DNA of 17,644 nucleotides from CBDUMN01 sp965368335 (GTDB lineage: Bacteria; Pseudomonadota; Alphaproteobacteria; Rhodospirillales; JAPHRK01): positions 1 to 17,644 of the forward strand of contig CBDUMN010000071.1 in assembly GCA_965368335.1 (NCBI GenBank), written 5' to 3'. How positions within the stretch are numbered: position 1 is the first letter of the stretch; each line of letters begins with the position of its first letter. This document shows positions 1 to 7,534 of the stretch, piece after piece. The position numbers and the translations under genes are program-made. The notes under the pieces are model-generated. The model was given only the letters and a program-made list of their open reading frames with translations, searched no databases and was not told the origin of the DNA.

Positions 1-114
1 CAGAACTCCCGCCGCCTGCGCATCCCTTCATTTTTTCAACAATGTCAAAGAGCAATCCACTGCGTCTTCCCGTCCCGTTTGGGGCCCCGTTGCCGGGGTG
101 GTCCGTCGCTGCGG
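1..114 (-). other. Leader of an rRNA operon (16S gene beyond the left edge), with boxA
   Basis: Read on the minus strand, this stretch follows a strong promoter. It contains TGCTCTTTGACA at 54-43, close to the boxA antitermination consensus TGCTCTTTAACA. A GAAGGGATGCGCAGGCGGCG-like sequence follows, of the kind found ahead of 16S rRNA genes in alphaproteobacteria. BoxA recruits NusB/NusE so that polymerase reads through the untranslated rRNA operon. No part of mature 16S rRNA is visible, so the assignment rests on the leader alone. The short open frame across it (28-210, minus) overlaps the promoter and is not credible as a gene. Confidence 0.72.
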
Positions 115-121
115 AGGCCGT

Positions 122-150
122 TTTCTAGTCGGCCCGGCGAGCAGTGTCAA
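122..150 (-). promoter_or_regulatory. Strong sigma-70 promoter, probably rrn
   Basis: On the minus strand a perfect -35 box TTGACA (150-145) is followed by a 17-base spacer and TAGAAA as -10 (127-122). Transcription would start near 114. The bases upstream on that strand (about 151-200) are rich in A and T tracts, like the UP elements of rRNA promoters. The exact -35, optimal spacing, upstream A/T tracts and downstream boxA together make an rRNA promoter the best reading. Confidence 0.72.
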
Positions 151-351
151 ACCCTTTTTTGAAATTTTTTTACCCAAAACCGATTTTTTTGTTACAAAAC
201 CTATAACCAATTGATTTTAAACAGTTTTAGTTTTTCATAAAATCTCAGCACTTGCCGATTCATACCCGAGATGGGGCAAAAACGGGAGTTTTCAACGGTT
301 TTCTTTTTTTGCGGGTGCGAAGATGACTTTTTACACGTTTCCGCACATACC

Positions 352-380
352 TTGCCCTCCCCTTTCGATAAGGTTATATA
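352..380 (+). promoter_or_regulatory. Possible sigma-70 promoter for the M23 peptidase gene
   Basis: TTGCCC at 352-357, a 17-base spacer and TATATA at 375-380 each match four of six bases of the sigma-70 consensus. Transcription would begin near 387 and leave an untranslated leader of about 300 bases before the ATG at 688. No better pair was found closer to the gene. The match is moderate and the stretch is locally AT-rich, so chance is possible. Confidence 0.3.
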
Positions 381-463
381 TTTCGCAATAAAGCCGCTGG
401 GAAAACCCATTAATTGGTAGCGTAAGAAAAGCTGAGGGAATCCCAAGTCGTTAGGCCGTTAGC

Positions 464-487
464 CGGAAACCATTTATTAAGTTTCCG
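464..487. repeat. Inverted repeat, 7-bp arms with 10-base loop
   Basis: CGGAAAC (464-470) and GTTTCCG (481-487) are perfect reverse complements around a 10-base AT-rich loop. There is no T-tract on the plus strand, so it is not an intrinsic terminator in the direction of the peptidase gene. It could be a leader hairpin or a protein-binding dyad. Confidence 0.4.
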
Positions 488-501
488 AAGCATATCCTTG
501 A

Positions 502-515
502 TTCACTGGAGTGAA
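502..515. repeat. Perfect 14-base dyad, candidate operator
   Basis: TTCACT and AGTGAA flank a two-base GG centre. A compact dyad of this size resembles a dimeric regulator site. It lies about 170 bases before the peptidase start codon and downstream of the candidate promoter, where a bound repressor could block transcription. No known regulator motif was recognised. Confidence 0.3.
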
Positions 516-687
516 CCTTGGGTTGGGTTTGACGGATGGAGGAGAATCAGCCACTTTTTTCCGGCGCATGAGTTTTGAAACTTCGAATGCCTGCAAAGAG
601 GAAGGGACGCCTCGATTGGCCGAAGTGCGTTGAGTTGGAACAAAAAGCGGCGGAGGAATCCGTCCTTTTGGGAACGAGGGGATATTT

Positions 688-2088
688 ATGGGATTGCGCC
701 GTTTTGCGACAGCAGCCCTCGCCGTGTCCGGCGCCGTGACCGCGGGGGCCTTTATATTGGCGCTCGACACCACGCCCGACATCCGCACCGATCTGCGCCC
801 AAAAAAGTCGGTCCTGACCCCGCCACAGGCCCAAACGCCTAAAGCGGCCCCTGTCGCCAAGGTAGACGCCGAAGAGTTGAAATCGCCGGTTTCTCCCGTT
901 TCCATGGTTTCGTCCGCCGTAGCGGCCCTGCCGAAAAACGATCCCAAACCCGAACCGGCTAAATTTTACGACCGCTCGACCAAGGTCGGGCGAGGCGACA
1001 CTCTGATGAAACTTTTGGTTTCACAAGGAGTGGAACGCAGCGACGCCCACAACGCCATCGTCGCCATGAAGGCCGTCTACAACCCGCGCCGTATCGTCCC
1101 CGGACAGGAGTTGACCCTGACCTTCCAGCCCGACGCCGCGGCAGCCGCACCGGACCGTTTCGTCGGCCTGACTCTGGCCCCGGACGTAGAAGAAGAAATC
1201 AGAGTATCGAGGGACGAAGAAGGCGCGTTCAAGGCCCGCAAGATTGAAAAACCTCTGGCTCAACGTCTCGACCGGGCATCCGGCACCATTGAAAGCAGCC
1301 TATATTTAGCCGCCATGGAAGCTGGTGTTCCCGACCGAATTTTGATGGACCTGATCATGGCCTACTCCTGGGACGTCGATTTCCAGCGCGACATCCGCAA
1401 AGGCGACGCCTTCGAGGTAATGTATGAACTTTACTATACCGATGATGGCAAACTGGCCCGTACGGGTGACGTGCTTTACGCCACACTGACCCTGTCGGGC
1501 GAGCGCTATCCGATTTACCGGTTCAAGAACTCTAAGGGGCGGATCGACTACTTTGACGATAAGGGCCGCAGCGCTCAAAAGGCTTTGATGCGTACCCCAA
1601 TCAACGGCGCACGTCTTTCTTCCGGCTACGGTCGTCGCAAACATCCAATCCTCGGCTACACCAAGATGCACCGCGGCATCGACTTCGCCGCACCGCGCGG
1701 CACACCCATCTTTGCCGCTGGCGACGGGGTGATCGATTTCAAAGGACGCAAGGGCGGGTATGGCAATTACATCAGCATCCGCCACAACAACGGTTATTCA
1801 ACGGCTTACGCCCATATGAAGGGTTTCGCGCGGAAGATGTATAAAGGCAAGCGCGTCCGCCAAGGTCAGGTGATCGGCTACGTTGGATCGACCGGCCGTT
1901 CGACTGGGCCTCACCTGCATTACGAAATCTTGGTCAATGGCCGCCAAACCAACCCCTTGAAGGTCCGCATGCCTTCCGGCGAGCGCCTTAAAGGGACTGA
2001 CCTAGCCAAGTTCAACGTCCGCAAAGCAGAGTTGGATCAGACCTACGCCTCGCTACCGATGGAAACCTCGGTCGCCAACGCGGAATAA
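688..2088 (+). CDS. M23 family (LytM/MepM-like) peptidoglycan metalloendopeptidase
   Basis: Predicted zinc endopeptidase that cleaves peptide cross-links in the periplasmic cell wall. The 466-residue product has a hydrophobic N-terminal segment (about residues 7-26, a signal anchor), a Pro/Ala/Lys-rich linker to about 90, an OapA/LysM-like region around 95-150, a middle domain, and a C-terminal M23 domain at about 305-425. The metal and catalytic residues are present: H328 and D332 in the HRGID motif, H376 in AYAHM, and H409/H411 in HLHYE, so it should be enzymatically active. Length and order resemble MepM/NlpD-type envelope peptidases. The ATG at 688 has a good purine-rich site (GAGGGG) about six bases upstream. 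It is the only plus-strand gene, is separated from the left-edge rrn promoter by a long non-coding region, and converges on clpB. The exact bond cut cannot be told from sequence. Confidence 0.92.
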   Translation: MGLRRFATAALAVSGAVTAGAFILALDTTPDIRTDLRPKKSVLTPPQAQTPKAAPVAKVDAEELKSPVSPVSMVSSAVAALPKNDPKPEPAKFYDRSTKVGRGDTLMKLLVSQGVERSDAHNAIVAMKAVYNPRRIVPGQELTLTFQPDAAAAAPDRFVGLTLAPDVEEEIRVSRDEEGAFKARKIEKPLAQRLDRASGTIESSLYLAAMEAGVPDRILMDLIMAYSWDVDFQRDIRKGDAFEVMYELYYTDDGKLARTGDVLYATLTLSGERYPIYRFKNSKGRIDYFDDKGRSAQKALMRTPINGARLSSGYGRRKHPILGYTKMHRGIDFAAPRGTPIFAAGDGVIDFKGRKGGYGNYISIRHNNGYSTAYAHMKGFARKMYKGKRVRQGQVIGYVGSTGRSTGPHLHYEILVNGRQTNPLKVRMPSGERLKGTDLAKFNVRKAELDQTYASLPMETSVANAE

Positions 2089-2109
2089 ACGATTGCCCCC
2101 CTCCAAACG

Positions 2110-2143
2110 AAAAGCCCGCCTCGTCGAGTGAGGCGGGCTTTTT
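2110..2143. terminator. Bidirectional intrinsic terminator between the M23 gene and clpB
   Basis: A GC-rich 12-bp stem (2111-2122 with 2130-2141) encloses a seven-base loop. It is followed by T's on the plus strand (2139-2143) and preceded by A's (2110-2113) that act as a T-tract on the minus strand. It lies 22 bases after the peptidase stop and 14 bases beyond the clpB stop, so it can end both convergent transcripts. Confidence 0.85.
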
Positions 2144-2156
2144 GGTAGTTTGCCGT

Positions 2157-4724
2157 TTATGCGAAAGTCAAACCATCGCCCTCCGCGCTGACCTTCACGG
2201 TAGAGCCGTCAAGGAGAGCGCCTTCGAGTATCTTTTCGGCAAGCGGGTTTTGTAAGAAACGTTGGATCACGCGCTTTAAGGGGCGCGCGCCATAGGCCGG
2301 TTCGTAGCCTGTTTCAGCCAGCCATGTTTTCGCGGCTTCATCCAACTCCAGCTTGATCTTACGATCTTCCAGAAGCTTGGCGAGCCGGGCCAACTGGATA
2401 TCGACGATGCCGGTCATGTGTTCGCGGAACAACCGGTGGAAGAGAATGGTTTCATCCAAACGGTTGAAAAACTCGGGCCGGAAGGAGGCTTTAACCACCT
2501 CCATAACCTGCTCCCGCACCTCATCGGAATCGTGACCGTCTTCCTGAGCTGCGAGAATCTCGGCCCCCAGGTTGGAGGTCAGGATGATCAGGGTATTGCG
2601 GAAATCCACCGTACGGCCCTGACCGTCGGTCAGTCGTCCGTCGTCCAGCACCTGCAGAAGCACGTTGAACACGTCCGGGTGACCCTTTTCGACTTCATCG
2701 AACAGAATCACCTGATAGGGTCTGCGCCGGACCGCTTCGGTCAGCGCGCCGCCCTCGTCATAGCCGACATAACCCGGAGGCGCGCCGATCAGCCGAGCCA
2801 CCGCATGCTTCTCCATGAACTCCGACATATCGATACGGGTCATGGCCGTTTCATCATCAAACAGGAAAGACGCCAGGGCCTTGGTCAGTTCGGTCTTGCC
2901 GACACCCGTGGGCCCGAGGAACAGGAAACTGCCAATCGGCCGGTTGGGGTCCTGCAGACCGGCGCGCGCCCGGCGAACGGCTTGCGAAACGGCGACCACG
3001 GCCTCTTCCTGGCCGACCACCCGTTTGCGCAACGCCTCTTCCATGCGGAGCAGCTTATCGCGCTCACCTTCGAGCATCTTATCAACCGGCACGCCGGTCC
3101 AGCGCGAAACCACCGAGGCGATATGCTCATCGGTGACCACTTCCTCGACCACGGCTTGCTTGTCCGAGTTTTCGGCCTCGGCAACCTTTTCTTCGAGCTG
3201 TGGAATCAGCGAATACTGAAGCTCGCCCGCCTTTTGCAGCTCCCCTTCCCGCTTCGCCTGTTCCAAGGCGATTCGGGCCTGATCGAGCTTCTCTTTATAC
3301 TTCTGGGCCTCATCGAGCTGATTTTTCTCAGCCATCCATTGACTAGACAGTTTTTCCGACTTGGCTTCAAGATCGGAAAGTTCATCTTCAAGTGTCACCA
3401 ACCGATCCTTGGAGGCTTTATCGGCTTCTTTTTTCAAAGCCTCCCGCTCGATTTTCAGCTGAATGATCCGACGATCCAGTTCATCCAATTCTTCAGGCTT
3501 ACTGTCGACCTCCATGCGCAAGCGGCTTGAGGCCTCATCCATCAGGTCGATGGCCTTGTCCGGCAAGAAACGATCGGTGATGTAACGATTGGAGAGCACG
3601 GCTGCCGAAACCAAGGCCCCATCGCTGATTCGCACACCATGGTGTAGTTCGTACTTTTCCTTCAGTCCGCGCAGGATCGAAATGGTGTCGTCCACCGAAG
3701 GCTCTTCGACGAAAACCGGCTGGAAACGACGGGCCAGAGCGGCATCTTTCTCGACATGCTTACGGTATTCATCGAGCGTGGTCGCTCCGATGCAGTGTAG
3801 CTCCCCACGGGCCAGGGCGGGTTTTAAAAGGTTTGAGGCGTCCATGGAGCCTTCAGCCTTACCCGCACCGACCAAAGTATGCATTTCATCGATGAACAGG
3901 ACGATTTCACCCGCTGCCGAAGTGACCTCGGTCAACACCGCTTTCAATCGTTCCTCGAACTCGCCGCGAAACTTGGCCCCGGCAACCAACGCACCAAGGT
4001 CTAGAACCAGCAGTTGTTTGTTCTTTAAATTATCCGGTACGTCGCCATCGACAATTCGCAGAGCCAAGCCTTCGGCAATAGCCGTCTTACCGACCCCAGG
4101 CTCACCGATCAGCACCGGGTTGTTCTTCGTCCGGCGCGACAACACCTGAATGGTTCGCCTGATCTCTTCATCCCGTCCAATCACCGGGTCGAGTTGGCCT
4201 TCGCGGGCCCGCTCCGTCAGGTCTGTAGCGTATTTCTTGAGGGCGTCGTAGTTGTCTTCGGCGCTGGCGCTATCCGCCGTACGGCCTTTGCGAAAATCTT
4301 CCACGGCACGATTCAGCGCCTGGGCCGTCACGCCGCTGTCGGTCAGAATTTTACCCACGGTCAGCGATGGCGAGAGGGCCATGGCGAGCAGCAGCCGTTC
4401 GACAGTGACGAAGCTATCGCCCGCCTTCTCCGCCAGTTGCTCGGCCTGATCGATAACCTTGGAAAACTCGCGCGTGGCAATAATCTGGGCTCCCGCCCCT
4501 TCGACTTTCGGATGTTTGCGCAAGGCCGCTTCGGTGGCCTTTTTAGCCTTGACCGCATCGCCACCCGCCGCCATAAGCAGGTTAGCGCAGAGGCCTTCTT
4601 TGTCATCGAGCAGGGCTTTTAAAAGATGCTCAGGCGTCAGTTGCTGGTGACCTTCCCGGATGGCTATGGTCTGGGCGGCCTGAAAAAAACCTTTCGAACG
4701 GTCGGTGAATTTTTCGAAATCCAT
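2157..4724 (-). CDS. clpB: ClpB disaggregating chaperone (AAA+ ATPase)
   Basis: ClpB extracts polypeptides from cytosolic aggregates together with DnaK/DnaJ/GrpE. The 855 residues match the family's usual length. The order is a Clp N-terminal double repeat (about 1-145), first AAA+ module with Walker A GEPGVGKT (207-214) and Walker B VLFIDE (275-280), the long coiled-coil middle domain (about 405-530) that separates ClpB from ClpA/ClpC, and a second AAA+ module with GPTGVGKT (604-611) and VILFDE (672-677), then the small C-terminal domain. The ATG at 4724 has AGGTGG seven bases upstream. The preceding DUF4167 gene ends at a strong terminator, so clpB should be transcribed from its own promoter in about 4725-4797. 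Heat-shock control is expected for the family, but I could not find a clean sigma-32 site there. Confidence 0.97.
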   Translation of the reverse strand: MDFEKFTDRSKGFFQAAQTIAIREGHQQLTPEHLLKALLDDKEGLCANLLMAAGGDAVKAKKATEAALRKHPKVEGAGAQIIATREFSKVIDQAEQLAEKAGDSFVTVERLLLAMALSPSLTVGKILTDSGVTAQALNRAVEDFRKGRTADSASAEDNYDALKKYATDLTERAREGQLDPVIGRDEEIRRTIQVLSRRTKNNPVLIGEPGVGKTAIAEGLALRIVDGDVPDNLKNKQLLVLDLGALVAGAKFRGEFEERLKAVLTEVTSAAGEIVLFIDEMHTLVGAGKAEGSMDASNLLKPALARGELHCIGATTLDEYRKHVEKDAALARRFQPVFVEEPSVDDTISILRGLKEKYELHHGVRISDGALVSAAVLSNRYITDRFLPDKAIDLMDEASSRLRMEVDSKPEELDELDRRIIQLKIEREALKKEADKASKDRLVTLEDELSDLEAKSEKLSSQWMAEKNQLDEAQKYKEKLDQARIALEQAKREGELQKAGELQYSLIPQLEEKVAEAENSDKQAVVEEVVTDEHIASVVSRWTGVPVDKMLEGERDKLLRMEEALRKRVVGQEEAVVAVSQAVRRARAGLQDPNRPIGSFLFLGPTGVGKTELTKALASFLFDDETAMTRIDMSEFMEKHAVARLIGAPPGYVGYDEGGALTEAVRRRPYQVILFDEVEKGHPDVFNVLLQVLDDGRLTDGQGRTVDFRNTLIILTSNLGAEILAAQEDGHDSDEVREQVMEVVKASFRPEFFNRLDETILFHRLFREHMTGIVDIQLARLAKLLEDRKIKLELDEAAKTWLAETGYEPAYGARPLKRVIQRFLQNPLAEKILEGALLDGSTVKVSAEGDGLTFA

Positions 4725-4798
4725 GGGTGTTCCACCTGATGAATTAAACTTCTACCCATGATTTGTCATAACCCCTTGCCAAAGCAAGCTTTAGGACA

Positions 4799-4836
4799 CA
4801 AAAAAACGGCGCATCGTCAAGGCGACACGCCGTTTC
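4799..4836 (-). terminator. Intrinsic terminator of the DUF4167 gene
   Basis: On the minus strand AAACGGCG (4835-4828) pairs with CGCCGTTT (4811-4804) around a 16-base loop that can form a short inner stem. A run of at least six T's follows directly. It lies 25 bases after the DUF4167 stop codon and isolates clpB from read-through. Confidence 0.8.
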
Positions 4837-4861
4837 ATTGATCTGTTTCTGAGAGCGTCGA

Positions 4862-5362
4862 TTAGGCTGGAATGGCTTCCGCCTCATTTTCTTCTTCGCT
4901 TTCCGCCTTCTTTTCGGCCTTCTCTTCTTTCGGCGTTTCCGGAGCAGCCTCTTCGTTCACTGCTTCGCTCACTTCTTCAGGCGCTTTTTCTTCGCCAGTC
5001 GCCATCTGTTCTACCGTACCGTCTTCATTTTCGTCGGTCGACTCGTTCGGCTTGCTCCGTTCTTCGCGTTTTTTATTCTTCAACTCGTCATCGGCTTTAA
5101 GCACTCTGAAATAGTGCTCGGCGTGCTGATAGAAGTTTTCCGCCGCAACGGGGTCGCCGGACGACGATGCATCTTTGGCCTGGCCAATAAATTTATCCAG
5201 GTTTTGCTGATAATTATGGCGAGTCCGTCCATCAAGGAGCTGTCCGTCGCGATAGCCGCGCTTGCCGCCGCCGCGATTCTGATGCCGTTTATTGCCGCGT
5301 CCTCCGCCACGTCCGGAATTATTTCGGCCGCGCGAACGCCTAGGGTTGGTGTTCTTGTTCAT
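4862..5362 (-). CDS. DUF4167 domain protein, basic N-terminus and acidic C-terminus
   Basis: A 166-residue member of DUF4167, a family of unknown function known mainly from Alphaproteobacteria. Residues 8-40 are rich in Arg and Gly (RGG-like), suggesting nucleic-acid binding. The family core follows at about 48-90, including the conserved AENFYQHAEHYFR stretch. The C-terminal half (about 95-166) is a low-complexity Glu/Ala/Lys tail, probably disordered. The start was placed at the ATG at 5362, because family members begin just before the basic segment and AGGA lies shortly upstream. The frame stays open to a GTG at 5452, but that extension lacks a ribosome site and family similarity. It lies between prmC and clpB, the usual neighbourhood, and has its own terminator. 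An RNA- or ribosome-related role is inference only. Confidence 0.85.
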   Translation of the reverse strand: MNKNTNPRRSRGRNNSGRGGGRGNKRHQNRGGGKRGYRDGQLLDGRTRHNYQQNLDKFIGQAKDASSSGDPVAAENFYQHAEHYFRVLKADDELKNKKREERSKPNESTDENEDGTVEQMATGEEKAPEEVSEAVNEEAAPETPKEEKAEKKAESEEENEAEAIPA

Positions 5363-5527
5363 GTTTCCTGGCTTGGTTATGTAAACCCGTTCCCCGACCC
5401 CCAGGCTTGCCTTCCTAAGAAAGCGCTTTAGCCACCTGATCGGCTCACTCACTGGAACCGCGTTTCGGGGAAATTTAAAAAATTAGCGCCTAATCGACCC
5501 TTAATTGGTCCCCCTCAGGGTCTCTTC

Positions 5528-5547
5528 GATTCGCAACCCAGCGAATC
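5528..5547. repeat. Inverted repeat in the prmC-DUF4167 intergenic region
   Basis: GATTCGC (5528-5534) and GCGAATC (5541-5547) form a perfect 7-bp stem around a six-base loop. No T-tract follows on the minus strand, so a terminator is unlikely. It lies in the roughly 250 bases between the prmC stop and the DUF4167 start, where a DUF4167 promoter is also expected but not clearly visible. Confidence 0.35.
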
Positions 5548-5609
5548 CGTTTCATGCGCCACAAGTTGAAACTAGACGGGTTTCCGGGCATTTCCAACAC
5601 TTTTTTTGG

Positions 5610-6458
5610 TCAATGCCCTTCAATCACCAAACAACGCTCAATTCCACCCAGGTCCTTTTTAACATCGGCAATCAACCAGCCTTTAGCACCAGCCAGTTCA
5701 GAGACGGTTTCGGTCTGCCCCATACCAAGCTCAAAAGCGGCAAAGCCCCCGAGAGCCAGAACGTCACCCAGTCCCTCAATGATTTTCGCATAGTCGTCCA
5801 ACCCATCATCTCCCGCAGTCAAGGCAATCTCCGGCTCATACCGGGCAACCTCTGGCTCGAGGGACGCCAGATCGCCGGTCTTGATATAGGGGGGATTGGA
5901 AATCACGATATCGAAGCGCCCTTCCACATTGGAAAACCAATTGGAACGCTTAAATTCAGCCCGGTCTTTAAGGTCGAGACAAACAGCGTTTTCTTCGGCT
6001 ACGGCAAGGGCGGCGGGGCTTTTGTCTATGCCCACTCCCTGCGCATTGGGCAGTTCGTGCAGCAACGATAAAAGCAGACAGCCGGTTCCCGTTCCTAGGT
6101 CGAGCAGGCTCAGAGGCGCGTTCTTGTTCTTCACCCGCTCGAGCACCGCTTCAACCAGGGTTTCGCTATCAGGACGCGGCGTTAGGGTGTCGGCCGTGAC
6201 CTTGAAGTCCAAGCTCCAAAACTCACGATGGCCAAGAATGTGAGACATGGGCTCACGGGCGACACGTCGCACCGTCAGCCCCTTAAGTCTTTTCGATTGT
6301 TCCAACTGGATCGATATTTCGGGATAGCCCAGAACTTTTTCCACCGACAAGCCGAGACTTTCAGAAATCAAAAGGCGGGCTTCGCCAATCGCGCCTTCGA
6401 TACCCGCCTCTTTAAGGAGACCGGCAATTTCGGCCAGCGCCTCCCCAACGGTATTCAT
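5610..6458 (-). CDS. prmC: Release factor glutamine methyltransferase PrmC (HemK)
   Basis: Uses S-adenosylmethionine to methylate the glutamine of the GGQ motif in RF1 and RF2, which raises the efficiency of peptide release. The 282-residue protein has the usual N-terminal helical substrate domain (about 1-85), then a Rossmann methyltransferase fold with the SAM loop DLGTGTG at about 120-126 and the diagnostic catalytic NPPY at 188-191. Its ATG overlaps the prfA stop by one base (TGATG), which points to translational coupling with the gene for its substrate. Length and motifs are normal. Confidence 0.96.
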   Translation of the reverse strand: MNTVGEALAEIAGLLKEAGIEGAIGEARLLISESLGLSVEKVLGYPEISIQLEQSKRLKGLTVRRVAREPMSHILGHREFWSLDFKVTADTLTPRPDSETLVEAVLERVKNKNAPLSLLDLGTGTGCLLLSLLHELPNAQGVGIDKSPAALAVAEENAVCLDLKDRAEFKRSNWFSNVEGRFDIVISNPPYIKTGDLASLEPEVARYEPEIALTAGDDGLDDYAKIIEGLGDVLALGGFAAFELGMGQTETVSELAGAKGWLIADVKKDLGGIERCLVIEGH

Positions 6459-7534
6459 CAGGCGGTAAACTCAGCCAATCGGGCGGCTTGATCCTCAGCC
6501 GTCAGGACATCGACGATTTCGTCAATTTCGCCTTCCATGATCTTCTCGATCTTATAGAGCGTAAGGTTGATGCGGTGATCGGTCACCCGGCCCTGTGGAA
6601 AATTATAAGTCCGGATGCGCTCCGAGCGGTCGCCCGAGCCAACCTGGCTTTTGCGCGACTCGGCCCGCTCGGCATCCAGCTGTTCACGCTGATGGTCGTA
6701 AATGCGGGCACGCAGAATTTTCATCGCCTTGGCTTTGTTCTTGTGCTGCGATTTTTCATCCTGGCACTGAACCACGACACCGCTCGGCAAGTGGGTAATT
6801 CGAACTGCGGAATCAGTAGTATTGACGTGCTGCCCCCCCGCACCGGAAGCGCGATAGGTATCGATGCGCAGGTCTTTTTCCTCAATATCGACATCCACGT
6901 CTTCGGCCTCGGGCAGCACGGCGACAGTAGCTGCTGAGGTATGAATACGTCCGCCCGATTCCGTTTCCGGCACCCGCTGCACCCGATGGACGCCGGATTC
7001 ATACTTCAGCCGGGCGAAAACGCCTTTGCCTGAAATCGAGGCAGTGACTTCTTTAAACCCGCCGATACCGGTTTGGTTGGCGTCCATCACCTCAAATTTC
7101 CAACCGTTGTTTTCGGCAAACCGCTGGTACATGCCGAACAGGTCGGCGGCAAACAGCCCAGCCTCATCACCGCCCGTTCCTGCGCGGATTTCCAGAATGG
7201 CGTTCTTTTCATCCGCTTCGTCTTTGGGCAAAAGAGCAATCTGAATCTCCCGCTCAAGCTCCGGCATCCTGGCTTTCAGCTCATGAAATTCCTCTTCGGC
7301 CATAGCCTTCATTTCGGAATCACCGTCGGGGTCGCTCATCAGCTCGGTCAGATCGACCATTTCATCGCGGGCATTACGGAACTCTTCAATCCGCGCTACG
7401 ACCGGTTCCAGGTCTGAAAACTCCTTGGACATGCGGACGATATCATCCGATGACAGGCCGTCGGCGGCGGCTAGAGTGTCGCGCAATTCGTCGGACCGGG
7501 CCATGACCCGATCCAGCTTTTCTTCCAGGCTCAT
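6458..7534 (-). CDS. prfA: Peptide chain release factor 1 (RF1)
   Basis: RF1 reads UAA and UAG in the ribosomal A site and triggers hydrolysis of peptidyl-tRNA. The 358 residues match the family. The stop-codon recognition loop carries P-E-T at 189-191, fitting the PxT signature of RF1 rather than the SPF of RF2. The catalytic GGQ is at 233-235 in the standard GAGGQHVN context, and the conserved Arg/Lys-rich region follows. The ATG overlaps the end of the upstream hemA-like gene by four bases (ATGA), and its stop overlaps prmC, so the three genes should be translated from one mRNA. Confidence 0.97.
   Translation of the reverse strand: MSLEEKLDRVMARSDELRDTLAAADGLSSDDIVRMSKEFSDLEPVVARIEEFRNARDEMVDLTELMSDPDGDSEMKAMAEEEFHELKARMPELEREIQIALLPKDEADEKNAILEIRAGTGGDEAGLFAADLFGMYQRFAENNGWKFEVMDANQTGIGGFKEVTASISGKGVFARLKYESGVHRVQRVPETESGGRIHTSAATVAVLPEAEDVDVDIEEKDLRIDTYRASGAGGQHVNTTDSAVRITHLPSGVVVQCQDEKSQHKNKAKAMKILRARIYDHQREQLDAERAESRKSQVGSGDRSERIRTYNFPQGRVTDHRINLTLYKIEKIMEGEIDEIVDVLTAEDQAARLAEFTA

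Larger units (their letters stand above)
151..687. other. Non-coding region between the rrn promoter and the M23 peptidase gene
   Basis: About 540 bases carry no credible gene. Positions 151-200 are the probable UP element of the leftward rrn promoter. Positions 352-380 hold a possible rightward promoter. From about 381 to 687 the strand may be an untranslated leader for the peptidase gene; it contains a 7-bp inverted repeat (464-487) and a perfect short dyad (502-515). The only minus-strand frame of note (201-446, 81 codons) has a low-information composition and no recognisable domain. I find no tRNA, no known riboswitch signature and no transposase. Confidence 0.55.

Noticed and set aside
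201..446. 81-codon minus-strand frame upstream of the rrn promoter
   Set aside because: No family resemblance, unusual composition, and it overlaps the candidate rightward promoter; treated as chance.
352..450. Faint resemblance to a c-di-GMP-I (GEMM) riboswitch (GCAATAAAGCC and TGGTAGC stretches)
   Set aside because: The core GCAAAGCC is interrupted, the GGGCAAACC segment is missing and the stems do not pair as in the consensus. A covariance-model search would settle it.
2418..3530. 370-codon open frame on the plus strand
   Set aside because: It lies wholly antisense to clpB, whose motifs are intact on the minus strand; long antisense frames are expected in GC-rich coding DNA.
4725..4797. 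Sigma-32 heat-shock promoter or CIRCE element before clpB
   Set aside because: A CTTG occurs on the minus strand within a small CTTGC/GCAAG hairpin (4775-4788), but no CCCCAT-type -10 box lies at the right distance, and there is no CIRCE dyad. A promoter is expected here but I cannot point to it.
5363..5452. 30-residue N-terminal extension of the DUF4167 protein from a GTG
   Set aside because: No ribosome-binding site and no similarity to family N-termini; the internal ATG at 5362 fits better.
5471..5494. Possible terminator after prmC (5-bp stem with T-tract on the minus strand)
   Set aside because: The stem is only five mostly A-T pairs with a three-base loop; too weak to call.
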